Origin: Streptomyces hokutonensis
GTDB lineage: Bacteria; Actinomycetota; Actinomycetes; Streptomycetales; Streptomycetaceae
Reading direction: 5' to 3'
Length of the DNA: 64,000 nt
NCBI RefSeq assembly: GCF_000376565.1
Contig: NZ_BARG01000069.1
Span: 41,454-105,453, forward strand
In this document: piece after piece, positions 8,567-17,300 of the stretch
Position numbering within the stretch: position 1 is the first letter of the stretch
Layout: each line of letters opens with the position of its first letter
Notes under the pieces: model-generated
Told to the model about the DNA's origin: nothing
The model's input: only the letters and a program-made list of their open reading frames with translations
Databases searched by the model: none
Position numbers and translations under genes: made by a program

Positions 8567-9199
8567 ATGTTTCGACTCCAGGGCAGCAAGGTGCTCGCCG
8601 TCGACATGACCGGGGACGCCGTGAAGGCGAAGAACGGCTCGATGGTCGCGTACGACGGACAGATGGCCTTCAAGAAGATGACGGGCGGCGGTGAGGGCAT
8701 CCGGGGGATGGTCACCCGGCGGCTCACCGGTGAGCAGATGACGGTGATGGAGGTGAGGGGGCAGGGCACCTGCTGGTTCGCGGACCGGGCCTCCGAGATC
8801 AACCTCGTGAATCTCCAGGGCGACAAGCTGTACGTCGAGTCGAGCAACCTGCTCGCGACGGACGCGGGGCTGAGAACGGGCACGACGTTCACGGGCCTGC
8901 GCGGCGCCTCGCAGGGCAACGGGCTGTTCACGACGACCGTCGAGGGCCACGGCCAGGCGGCGATCATGTCGGACGGCCCGGCGGTCGTGCTGCGGGTGAG
9001 CCGGCAGTACCCGCTGACCGTCGACCCCGGCGCGTACATCGCGCACCAGGGGAACCTGCACCAGTCCTTCCAGTCCGGTGTGACCTTCCGCACCTTCTTC
9101 GGGGAGGGCGGCGGCGAGGCCTTCCAGATCCGCTTCGAGGGGGACGGGCTCGTCTACGTCCAGCCCAGCGAGCGGAACACGATCGCGGGGGACGTGTGA
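8567..9199 (+). CDS. AIM24-family protein 1
   Basis: 210 residues of the AIM24 family (PF01987), a beta-rich fold related to the trp RNA-binding attenuation protein. Bacterial members are mostly uncharacterised, and the eukaryotic namesake is a mitochondrial inner-membrane protein. Family landmarks are AKNGSMVAYDGQMAF, GNGLFTTTVEGHG, VDPGAYIAHQG and EAFQIRFEGDGLVYVQPSE. No signal peptide or membrane segment is seen. There is no clear ribosome site. I use ATG 8567, which gives the conserved MFRLQGSKVL start; GTG 8561 is the alternative if the mRNA is leaderless. First of three adjacent paralogues, 1 nt before the next. Biochemical role unknown. Confidence 0.85.
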   Translation: MFRLQGSKVLAVDMTGDAVKAKNGSMVAYDGQMAFKKMTGGGEGIRGMVTRRLTGEQMTVMEVRGQGTCWFADRASEINLVNLQGDKLYVESSNLLATDAGLRTGTTFTGLRGASQGNGLFTTTVEGHGQAAIMSDGPAVVLRVSRQYPLTVDPGAYIAHQGNLHQSFQSGVTFRTFFGEGGGEAFQIRFEGDGLVYVQPSERNTIAGDV

Positions 9200-9200
9200 G

Positions 9201-9851
9201 ATGACGTTCACGGAGATCAACTCGAAGATGATCCAGGCCACCGTCATGCCGGGCCAGCGGCTGTACAGCCAGCGCGGCGCGATGCTCGCCTACAAGGGCG
9301 ACGTCTCCTTCACCCCGAACATCCAGGGCGGCCAGGGCGGCGTCATGTCGATGCTCGGGCGCCGGGTGGCGAACGAGGCGACGCCCCTGATGACCGTCGA
9401 GGGCAGCGGCACCGTGATGTTCGGTCACGGCGGCCACCACATCCAGATCATCGAGCTCACCGGAGACACCCTCTACGTGGAGGCCGACCGCCTCCTCGCC
9501 TTCGAGGGCACCCTCCAGCAGGGCACGATGTTCATGGGCTCGCAGGGCGGCGTCATGGGCATGGTCCGCGGCCAGGTCACCGGACAGGGGCTGTTCACGA
9601 CCACCCTCCAGGGGCGCGGCGCGGTCGCCGTGATGGCCCACGGCGGGGTCTTCGAGGTGCCGATCACCCCCGGCCGACCGGTCCATGTCGACCCGCAGGC
9701 CTACGTCGCCCACCACGGCGACGTCCGCAACAAGCTGTCCACGGCGCTCGGTTGGCGCGACATGGTGGGCCGGGGCTCCGGCGAGGCGTTCCAGCTGGAG
9801 CTGAGCGGCAGCGGCGCGGTGTACGTCCAGGCGTCGGAGGAGAAACTGTGA
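9201..9851 (+). CDS. AIM24-family protein 2
   Basis: 216 residues, a second AIM24 paralogue. It shares with its neighbour the segments QRGAMLAYKGDVSF, GQGLFTTTLQGRG, VDPQAYVAHHGDV and GEAFQLELSGSGAVYVQASE. It differs by a Gly/Met-rich stretch (QGGQGGVMSMLGRR, and again GSQGGVMGMVRGQ), suggesting an internal structural repeat. Only 1 nt separates it from the stop of gene 1, and its own stop overlaps the start of gene 3 (GTGA), so the three are one translationally coupled operon. It is soluble by sequence. Co-encoded paralogues of this type could form a hetero-oligomer, but that is inference. Confidence 0.85.
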   Translation: MTFTEINSKMIQATVMPGQRLYSQRGAMLAYKGDVSFTPNIQGGQGGVMSMLGRRVANEATPLMTVEGSGTVMFGHGGHHIQIIELTGDTLYVEADRLLAFEGTLQQGTMFMGSQGGVMGMVRGQVTGQGLFTTTLQGRGAVAVMAHGGVFEVPITPGRPVHVDPQAYVAHHGDVRNKLSTALGWRDMVGRGSGEAFQLELSGSGAVYVQASEEKL

Positions 9852-10645
9852 GCCAGTACGCGGGGTCCGGCCCCACGGTCTTCGACCCGATGACCCTCCC
9901 GGTCGACGACAACGTCAACAAGTACACCTTCTGCGTGGAGCTCAAGGGGAGCCAGTGGTTCCTGCAGAAGGGGAAGATGATCGCCTACTACGGCTCGATG
10001 GAGTTCAACGGCATCGGGCACGGGCGACTCGACCGGCTTGTCCGTACGTCCTTCCATTCGCCTCTGCACGCGAGCGACTGGGTCGTGGCGGACGGCTCGG
10101 GCAAGATGCTGCTCGCCGACCGGGCCTTCGACGTCAACGCGTACGACCTCGAAGACGCCAACATGACCATTCGCTCCGGCAACCTGCTCGCTTTTCAGCC
10201 AAGTCTCGCTCTCAAGCAGTCGATTGTTCCCGGCTTTCTGACACTCATCGGAACCGGAAAGATCGTGGCCGCCTCCAGCGGGCCGGTGGTGTTCATGGAA
10301 CCCCCGATCCGGGTCGACCCGCAGGCGCTCGTCGGCTGGGCCGACTGCCCCTCCCCGTGCCACCACTACGACCACGCGTACATGACCGGTCTGATGGGCG
10401 GTCTACGTGCGATGACGGGCATCGGCGGGGCCTCCGGGGAGGAGCACCAGTTCGAGTTCGTAGGGGCGGGTACGGTGCTGCTCCAGTCCTCCGAGAACCT
10501 CATGCCCGAGCAGGCCACAGGGGTTGTGCCGCACGAGCCGGGGGTACCGGGTGGGGGCGGGGTGCGCACAGGCCCCTCACAGCAAGCGGGCGCACCGCGC
10601 CTTCCCGGACAGCTGGGAGATCTCCAGCGTCGCTTCGGGCTGTGA
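9848..10645 (+). CDS. AIM24-family protein 3 with Cys/His insert and Pro/Gly tail
   Basis: 265 residues from GTG 9848, which overlaps the preceding stop codon by 3 nt. The AIM24 core is recognisable (QKGKMIAYYGSMEFNG, SGNLLAF, VDPQALVGW, EHQFEFVGAGTVLLQSSE). It is the most diverged of the three. In place of the AHHG motif it has WADCPSPCHHYDHAY, a Cys-x3-Cys-His-His cluster that could bind a metal. A flexible tail of about 45 residues rich in Pro, Gly and Gln follows the fold and ends QLGDLQRRFGL. Function unknown. The tail may be a docking peptide, since the other two copies lack it. Confidence 0.83.
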   Translation: MSQYAGSGPTVFDPMTLPVDDNVNKYTFCVELKGSQWFLQKGKMIAYYGSMEFNGIGHGRLDRLVRTSFHSPLHASDWVVADGSGKMLLADRAFDVNAYDLEDANMTIRSGNLLAFQPSLALKQSIVPGFLTLIGTGKIVAASSGPVVFMEPPIRVDPQALVGWADCPSPCHHYDHAYMTGLMGGLRAMTGIGGASGEEHQFEFVGAGTVLLQSSENLMPEQATGVVPHEPGVPGGGGVRTGPSQQAGAPRLPGQLGDLQRRFGL

Positions 10646-10724
10646 GCGGTAGTCTGCGGAGTGTGACGTCGAACGTGTGCGCGCCGTCACGCCACCCTCA
10701 CTAGTTCGCCTTTCAACATTTTAG

Positions 10725-10737
10725 GTAGACTTCATTC
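10725..10737 (+). promoter_or_regulatory. Candidate promoter of the MarR gene
   Basis: An unusually AT-rich patch (10715-10737) precedes ATG 10738. A -10-like TAGACT lies about 8 nt upstream of the start and no Shine-Dalgarno is visible, which suggests a leaderless transcript. Autoregulation by the MarR product through this patch is likely but no clean palindrome is seen. Confidence 0.4.
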
Positions 10738-11214
10738 ATGGAGACCGAGACGGCCACGCGCTGGCTGACCGATGAGGAGCAGTGCGCCTGGCGCACCCAC
10801 CTGGAGGTCAACAGGCTGCTGACGTACCAGCTCGAAAAGGACCTGCAGCCGTTCGGCCTGACGATGAACGACTACGAGATCCTGGTGAACCTCTCCGAGG
10901 CGGAGGACAAACGGCTGCGGATGAGCGACCTCGCCGCCGCCACGCTCCAGTCCAAGAGCCGCCTCTCGCACCAGATCACCCGCATGGAGAACGCGGACCT
11001 GGTACGCCGGGAGAACTGCGAGTCGGACCGCCGGGGACTGTACGCGGTACTCACCGAACACGGCCTGGAGACGATGCAGAAGGTCGCGCCCCATCATGTG
11101 GCGTCCGTGCGACGGCACTTCATCGACCTTGTGACGCCTGAGGGCCTGTCAGAACTCGACAAGACCCTCAAGCCGATCGCGGAGCATCTGCGGGGCCAAC
11201 GGGGCCGTCCCTAA
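10738..11214 (+). CDS. MarR-family transcriptional regulator
   Basis: 158 residues, normal MarR length. The winged helix-turn-helix is LRMSDLAAATLQSKSRLSHQITRMENADLV, followed by the wing RRENCESDRRGLYAVLTEHG with the conserved D-R-R-G turn. Flanking helices form the dimer interface. Such regulators usually repress an adjacent efflux or catabolic gene and release DNA on binding a phenolic or other ligand. The two Cys residues are isolated, so redox sensing is unproven. The gene follows the AIM24 operon by 92 nt and has its own promoter. It is closed off by a strong hairpin just downstream. Confidence 0.88.
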   Translation: METETATRWLTDEEQCAWRTHLEVNRLLTYQLEKDLQPFGLTMNDYEILVNLSEAEDKRLRMSDLAAATLQSKSRLSHQITRMENADLVRRENCESDRRGLYAVLTEHGLETMQKVAPHHVASVRRHFIDLVTPEGLSELDKTLKPIAEHLRGQRGRP

Positions 11215-11225
11215 CAGCAGTTGAT

Positions 11226-11261
11226 CGAACGCGGGCGGGATGTGAACCCCGCCCGCGTTCG
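11226..11261. terminator. Rho-independent-type hairpin after the MarR gene
   Basis: A perfect 14-bp stem, CGAACGCGGGCGGG (11226-11239) with CCCGCCCGCGTTCG (11248-11261), encloses an 8-nt loop. It begins 11 nt after the MarR stop codon. No U-run follows, as is common in streptomycetes. It also lies downstream of the convergent meaB gene and may act in both directions. Confidence 0.8.
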
Positions 11262-11267
11262 GCGTTC

Positions 11268-11340
11268 TCAGGGGCGCGGGGCTGTATCAATGTGCGGCTC
11301 CGCCGCGTGGGCGCGACCAGCCACGACGCACCGGCACACG
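11268..11340. repeat. Streptomycete intergenic repeat element, copy 1
   Basis: The segment with AGGGGCGCGGGGCTG, then GCGGCTCCGCCGCG, then GCGCGACCAGCCACGACGC resembles the short dispersed repeat found after many streptomycete genes. A second copy lacking the central 26-nt block lies inverted at 51755-51803, and the core is shared with the hairpin at 7458-7544. It sits between convergent genes, as such elements usually do. Confidence 0.6.
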
Positions 11341-11375
11341 ACCGACGACCGCACCACCCCCCGCACTCCCGCGCT

Positions 11376-12335
11376 TCAGCCCTCCGTGATCCCCGCGATC
11401 AGCTCGTCCGCGGCCCGGTACGCGTCCAACTCCCCCGCCACGACCCGCTCCGCGAGCGCACCGACCCGCCGATCCCCGTGCAGGTCCCCGATCCGCGCCC
11501 GCAGCGCCGTGACCGCGATCGTCTCGATCTCACGCGCCGCCCGGGCCGCCCGCCGCTCAGCGAGAACCCCGTGCTCCTCCATCCACGCCCGGTGCTTCTC
11601 CAGTGCCTCCACCACCTCGTCGATGCCCTCCGCGCGGGAGGCCACCGTCTTGACGATGGGAGGACGCCAGTCACCGGGACCGCGGGACTCGCCCAGGCCG
11701 AGCATGTGGTTCAGCTCGCGGGCCGTCGCGTCCGCGCCGTCGCGGTCGGCCTTGTTGACCACATAGACGTCGCCGATCTCCAGGATTCCGGCCTTGGCCG
11801 CCTGGATGCCGTCGCCCATCCCCGGGGCCAGCAACACCACGCTCGTGTCCGCCTGTGAGGCGATCTCCACCTCCGACTGGCCGACCCCCACCGTCTCCAC
11901 CAGGATCACCTCGCAGCCGGCCGCGTCGAGGACGCGGATCGCCTGCGGGGCCGACCAGGCCAGGCCGCCGAGGTGGCCGCGGGTGGCCATCGAGCGGATG
12001 TAGACGCCGGGGTCGGAGGAGTGGTCGGACATGCGGACGCGGTCGCCGAGCAGGGCTCCGCCCGAGAACGGCGAGGACGGGTCGACGGCCAGGACGCCGA
12101 CCCGCCTGCCCTGCTTGCGGTACGCCGTGACCAGCGCGGACGTGGACGTCGACTTGCCGACGCCCGGCGATCCCGTGAGGCCGACGACGTACGCCCCGCC
12201 GGTCAACGGTGCGAGCGCCGCCATGACCTCCCTCAGCTGGGGGGACGCCCCCTCCACCAGGGAGATCAGGCGGGCCACGGCCCGCGGCCGGCCTTCCCTG
12301 GCCTGGGCCACCAGCGAGGCGACGTCCTGCATCAC
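11376..12335 (-). CDS. meaB: MeaB, methylmalonyl-CoA mutase-associated G3E GTPase
   Basis: 319 residues. MeaB is the metallochaperone-like GTPase that gates adenosylcobalamin delivery to, and protects, methylmalonyl-CoA mutase. The Walker A motif is GLTGSPGVGKSTSTSAL, Walker B/switch region is VILVETVGVGQSEVEI, and the base-recognition motif is VNKADRDGA. The segment AVDPSSPFSGGALLGDRVRM is diagnostic for the MeaB/ArgK branch. It lies 30 nt downstream of the acetyl-CoA acetyltransferase gene on the same strand and is near the epimerase, as expected for a propionyl/methylmalonyl-CoA gene group. The mutase itself is not in the window. Confidence 0.93.
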   Translation of the reverse strand: MMQDVASLVAQAREGRPRAVARLISLVEGASPQLREVMAALAPLTGGAYVVGLTGSPGVGKSTSTSALVTAYRKQGRRVGVLAVDPSSPFSGGALLGDRVRMSDHSSDPGVYIRSMATRGHLGGLAWSAPQAIRVLDAAGCEVILVETVGVGQSEVEIASQADTSVVLLAPGMGDGIQAAKAGILEIGDVYVVNKADRDGADATARELNHMLGLGESRGPGDWRPPIVKTVASRAEGIDEVVEALEKHRAWMEEHGVLAERRAARAAREIETIAVTALRARIGDLHGDRRVGALAERVVAGELDAYRAADELIAGITEG

Positions 12336-12365
12336 AGCTCCGTTCCTAGCGACGTATGTACGGGC

Positions 12366-13568
12366 TCAGGCCTTGGGTACCCGCACGATCAGTGCGTCAC
12401 CCTGACCGCCGCCGCCGCACAGCGCCGCCGCGCCGACCCCGCCGCCGCGCCGCTTGAGCTCCAGGGCGAGGTGCAGGACGAGACGGGCGCCGGACATGCC
12501 GATGGGGTGGCCCAGGGCGATGGCTCCGCCGTTGACGTTCACCTTTTCCGTGGACACCCCGAGGTCCTTCATTGACTGCACCGCGACGGCGGCGAAGGCC
12601 TCGTTGATCTCGATCAGGTCGAGGTCCTCGACCTCCAGGCCCTCCTTCTTCAGGGCGTGCAGGATCGCGTTGGACGGCTGCGACTGGAGCGAGTTGTCGG
12701 GTCCCGCCACATTGCCGTGGGCGCCGATCTCGGCGATCCACTGAAGGCCCAGCTCCTGCGCCTTGGTCTTGCTCATCACGACCACGGCCGCCGCACCGTC
12801 CGAGATCTGCGAGGAGGTGCCGGCGGTGATCGTGCCGTCGCGGGAGAACGCGGGGCGCAGCTTGCCGAGCGACTCGACCGTGGTCTCCGCGCGGATGCCC
12901 TCGTCCTTGCTGAAGACGACCGGCTCGCCCTTGCGCTGCGGGATCTCGATCGGGGTGATCTCCGCTTCGAAGACGCCGTTCCGCTGCGCCGCCGCGGCCC
13001 GCTGGTGGGACAGGGCGGCGATCTCGTCCTGCTCGGGGCGGGCGATGCCGAGGCGTGTGTTGTGCTTCTCCGTCGACTCGCCCATGGCGATGTTCTCGAA
13101 GGCGTCGGTCAGGCCGTCGTAGGCCATCGCGTCGAGCATCTCGATCGCGCCGTACTTGTGGCCCTCGCGGGACTTGGGGAGCAGGTGGGGGGCGTTGGTC
13201 ATGGACTCCTGGCCGCCCGCGACGATCACGTCGAACTCACCTGCACGGATGAGCTGGTCGGCGAGCGCGATGGCGTCGAGGCCGGAGAGACAGACCTTGT
13301 TGATGGTGAGCGCCGGGACGCTCATGGGGATGCCCGCCTTGACGGCGGCCTGGCGTGCCGGGATCTGCCCTGCCCCGGCCTGGAGCACCTGGCCCATGAT
13401 CACGTACTGCACCTGGTCGCCACCGATACCCGCACGGTCGAGGGCGGCCTTGATCGCGAAGCCGCCGAGGTCGGCTCCGGAGAAGGTCTTCAGGGAGCCC
13501 AGCAACCGTCCCATGGGCGTCCGGGCGCCCGCGACGATCACCGAGGTCGTGCTGTTCGTTCCAGACAT
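12366..13568 (-). CDS. Acetyl-CoA C-acetyltransferase (thiolase)
   Basis: 400 residues, full-length type II thiolase. It condenses two acetyl-CoA to acetoacetyl-CoA, or runs in reverse. Active-site Cys93 lies in INKVCLSGLDAI, and the other catalytic blocks are GGQESMTNAPH, EINEAFAAVAV, NGGAIALGHPIGMSG (His) and LCGGGGQGDALI (second Cys). The frame is open further upstream to 13694, but ATG 13568 is preferred because GAAGGGG precedes it at 10 nt and the product matches the usual family start. It is divergent from the epimerase gene and probably co-transcribed with meaB. With Hbd (32.6-33.4 kb) it could feed the ethylmalonyl-CoA or PHB routes. Confidence 0.93.
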   Translation of the reverse strand: MSGTNSTTSVIVAGARTPMGRLLGSLKTFSGADLGGFAIKAALDRAGIGGDQVQYVIMGQVLQAGAGQIPARQAAVKAGIPMSVPALTINKVCLSGLDAIALADQLIRAGEFDVIVAGGQESMTNAPHLLPKSREGHKYGAIEMLDAMAYDGLTDAFENIAMGESTEKHNTRLGIARPEQDEIAALSHQRAAAAQRNGVFEAEITPIEIPQRKGEPVVFSKDEGIRAETTVESLGKLRPAFSRDGTITAGTSSQISDGAAAVVVMSKTKAQELGLQWIAEIGAHGNVAGPDNSLQSQPSNAILHALKKEGLEVEDLDLIEINEAFAAVAVQSMKDLGVSTEKVNVNGGAIALGHPIGMSGARLVLHLALELKRRGGGVGAAALCGGGGQGDALIVRVPKA

Positions 13569-13717
13569 GAGGTGCGATCCCCTTCCAGCGTGTTTCAGCT
13601 GAGGAGTGAACGAGGGTTTACTTGAAATGTACTGAGCGGTAGACCACCCCGTCATCGGGCCGTCGGTGTGATCGCGCGCACGTTGCGTAACCACCCGGCT
13701 AGCGCTGCACTACATAC

Positions 13718-14158
13718 ATGCTGACGCGAATCGACCACATCGGGATCGCCTGCTTCGACCTCGACACGACAGTCGAGTTCTACCGGGCCACGTACGGCTT
13801 CGAGGTGTTCCACTCCGAGGTCAACGAGGAACAGGGCGTGCGCGAGGCCATGTTGAAGATCAACAACACGGACGACGGCGGCGCCTCCTACCTCCAGCTC
13901 CTCGAACCCACCCGCGAGGACTCCGCCGTAGGAAAGTGGCTGGCGAAGAACGGGGAGGGGGTCCACCACATCGCCTTCGGCACGGCCGACGTCGACACCG
14001 ACTCCGAGGACATCCGCGGGAAGGGTGTGCGCGTTCTGTACGAGGAGCCCCGGCGCGGCTCCATGGGGTCACGGATCACGTTCCTGCACCCAAAGGATTG
14101 CCATGGCGTACTGACAGAACTGGTCACTTCGGCGCCTGTTGAGTCACCTGAGCACTGA
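13718..14158 (+). CDS. mce: Methylmalonyl-CoA epimerase
   Basis: 146 residues with two beta-alpha-beta-beta-beta VOC modules. It interconverts (2R)- and (2S)-methylmalonyl-CoA, linking propionyl-CoA carboxylase and the B12-dependent mutase and supplying polyketide extender units. Metal-ligand and catalytic signatures are IDHIGIACFDLD (His), SYLQLLEP (Glu), VHHIAFGTADV (His) and HGVLTELV (Glu). ATG 13718 has no obvious Shine-Dalgarno. The gene is divergent from the thiolase with ~150 nt between, and scy follows in the same direction after ~200 nt. Confidence 0.93.
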   Translation: MLTRIDHIGIACFDLDTTVEFYRATYGFEVFHSEVNEEQGVREAMLKINNTDDGGASYLQLLEPTREDSAVGKWLAKNGEGVHHIAFGTADVDTDSEDIRGKGVRVLYEEPRRGSMGSRITFLHPKDCHGVLTELVTSAPVESPEH

Positions 14159-14367
14159 CCCTCGTACATATGGGCCGGTAGGGTTGGGGTCGGTCGTCGC
14201 TCGCAACCAGGGCAACGGCATGCCGGGGTCCGGTTTCGGGGGGCGAGCGTCGGGGCAGCAGCCCGTGCTCCGCCGTTGATCTGACACCATTCCCCGGGAG
14301 CACCGTTCGGCGGATGGACGGAGCTCGTTGGAGTAAACCGCGACCAGGGGACGGATGGGACCGCGCA

Positions 14368-17300
14368 GTGCGGGGCTACGAACGCCAGGAGCGAGAGCCG
14401 GCGGCTGACGTCGACCACCTCTCTCGGTTCGAGGCCGAGATGGAGCGGCTGAAGACCGAGCGGGAAAAGGCGATCCAGCATGCCGAGGACCTCGGCTACC
14501 AGGTCGAGGTGTTGCGCGCCAAGCTCCACGAGGCGCGCCGCACCCTCATGTCCCGCCCGGCATACGAGGGCGGCGACATCGGCTACCAGGCCGAGCAGAT
14601 GCTCCGTAATGCCCAGATCCAGGCCGACCAGCTGCGCCAGGACGCCGAGCGGGAGCTCAGCCAGGCCCGCGCGCAGACCCAGCGCATCCTCCAGGAACAC
14701 GCGGAGAACGCGGCCCGCCTCCAGGCGGAGCTGCACCAGGAGGCCGTGACCCGGCGCCAGCAGCTCGACCAGGAGCTGGGCGAGCGCCGGCAGACCGTCG
14801 AGTCGCACGTCAACGAGAACGTGGCGTGGGCCGAGCAGCTGCGCGCCCGCTCCGAGGCCCAGGCCCGCCGGCTCGTCGAGGAGTCCCGCGCCGAGGCCGA
14901 GCAGGCGCTGGCCGCCGCCCGCGCCGAGGCCGAGCGGGTCGCCGCCGAGGCCCGGCAGCGGCTGGAGATGGACGCCGAGGCCGCCCGCTCGGAGGCCGAG
15001 GCACTGCTGCGGCGCGCCCGTACGGACGCCGAACGCCTGCTGAACGCGGCCTCCAGCCAGGCCCAGGAAGCCACCGATCACGCCGAGCAGCTGCGCAGTT
15101 CCACGGTCAACGAGTCGGATTCCGCCCGCCGGCAGGCCACCGAGCTGAGCCGGGCCGCCGAGCTGCGGATGGCGGAGGCCGAAACCTCACTGCGTGAAGC
15201 GCGCATGGAGGCCGAGAAGGTCCTCACCGAGGCCAAGGAGGCCGCGGCCAAGGCCCTCGCGAGCGCCGAGTCGGCCAACGAGCAGCGCACCCGTACGGCG
15301 AAGGAGCAGGTCGCCCGGCTGGTCACCGAGGCCACCAAGGAGGCCGAGACCACCAAGGCGGACGCCGATCAGGTCGTCGCCGAGGCCCAGGCCAAGGCCG
15401 AGAAGATCATCGCGGAGGCCGAGGAGAACGCCCGCAGCCTCACCGCCGAGGAGACCGCCTCCCAGCTCGCCAAGGCCGCCCGCACCGCCGAGGACGTCCT
15501 CGACAAGGCGTCCGAGGACGCCAAGAACACCACGAAGGCCGCCGCCGAGGAGGCCGAGCGGATCCGCTCCGAGGCGGAGGCCGAGGCCGACCGGCTGCGC
15601 GCCCAGGCGCACGACATCGCCGAGGGGCTCAAGGGCGCGGCGAAGGACGACACCAAGGAGTACCGCGCCAAGACGGTCGAGCTGCAGGAGGAGGCGCGCC
15701 GGCTGCGCGGCGAGGCCGAGCAGCTGCGCGCCGACGCGGTCGGCGAGGGCGAGCGCATCCGCGCCGAGGCCCGCCGCGAGGCCGTCCAGCAGATCGAGGA
15801 GGCGGCCAGGACCGCCGAGGAGCTGCTGTCCAAGGCCCGGGCCGACGCCGACGAGCTGCGCCAGACCGCCACCACGGACAGCGAGAAGGTCCGCACCGAG
15901 GCCATCGAGCGCGCCACCACCCTGCGCCGGCAGGCCGAGGAGACCCTCGACCGCACCCGCAAGGAGGCCGAGCGGCACCGCGCGGAGGTCGTCGAGCAGT
16001 CCGAGGGCATCAAGGCGGACGCCGAACAGGCCGCGCGCGATCTGCGCGACGAGACCGAGCGGGCCATAGAGGCGCGCCGCGAGGAGGCCGCCGAGGGCCT
16101 GAGGCGGCTGCACACCGAGACCGAGGAGCGGCTCGCCGCGGCCGAACAGGCCCTGACCGACGCCCGCGAGGAGGCCGAGCGGATCCGCCGCGAGGCCGCC
16201 GAGGAGACGGAGCGCCTGCGCGGCGAGGCCGCCGACCGCATCCGCTCCCTCCAGGCACAGGCCGAGGCGGAGGCCGACCGGCTGCGCAACGAGGCCGCCG
16301 CCGACGCGTCCGCCTCCCGCGCCGAGGGCGAGTCCATCGCCGTACGGCTGCGGTCCGAGGCGTCCGCCGAGGCCGAGCGGCTCAAGACCGAGGCGCAGGA
16401 CACCGCCGACCGGGTCCGCGCGGAGGCGCAGGCCGCCGCCGAGCGTCTCGCCATCGAGGCGTCGGAGACGCTGGCCGCCGCCCAGGAGGAGGCCGTACGG
16501 CGTCGTCGTGAGGCCGAGGAGCTGCTCGGGTCGGCCCGTGAGGAGGCCGGGCAGGAGCGCGAGCGGGCCCGGGAGCAGAGCGAGGAGCTGCTCGCCTCCG
16601 CCCGCAACCGGGTGGAGGAGGCGCAGGCCGAGGCGGTCCGGCTGGTCGAGGAGGCCGACCGGCGCGCCACCGAGATGGTGTCGGGCGCCGAGCAGCACGC
16701 CCAGCAGGTGCGGGAGTCCGTCGCCGGGCTGCACGAGCAGGCCCAGGAGGAGATCCAGGGGCTGCGGTCGGCCGCCGAGCATGTCGCGGACCGGGTGCGG
16801 CGCGAGGCGCAGGAGGAGGCGGACCGGGTCCGCGCCGACGCCTACAGCGAGCGGGAGCGGGCCACCGAGGACGCCAACCGCATCCGTCGGGTGGCCGGCG
16901 AGGAGACGGACGCCGCCAAGGCGCTCGCGGAGCGCACGGTCGCGGAGGCGATCGCGGAGTCCGAGCGGATGCGTTCGGAGGCCGCCGAGCACCTCCAGCG
17001 GGGGCGCACGGAGGCGGCGGACGCGATCGCTCAGGCCGACCAGGACGCGGCGCGGGCCCGGGCGGACGCCCGCGAGGACGCCAACCGGATCCGTTCGGAC
17101 GCGGCGACGCAGGCCGACACCCTCATCACCGAGGTGACGGCGGAGGCGGAGCGGCTCCAGACGGAGACGGCCGCCGAGGCCGAGCGGGTGCGTTCGGAGG
17201 CCGTGGCCAAGGCCGAGAAGCTGATCTCGGACGCGACCGGGGACGCGGAGCGGCTGCGCGCCGAGGCCGCCGAGACGGTCGGGGCCGCGCAGCTGCACGC

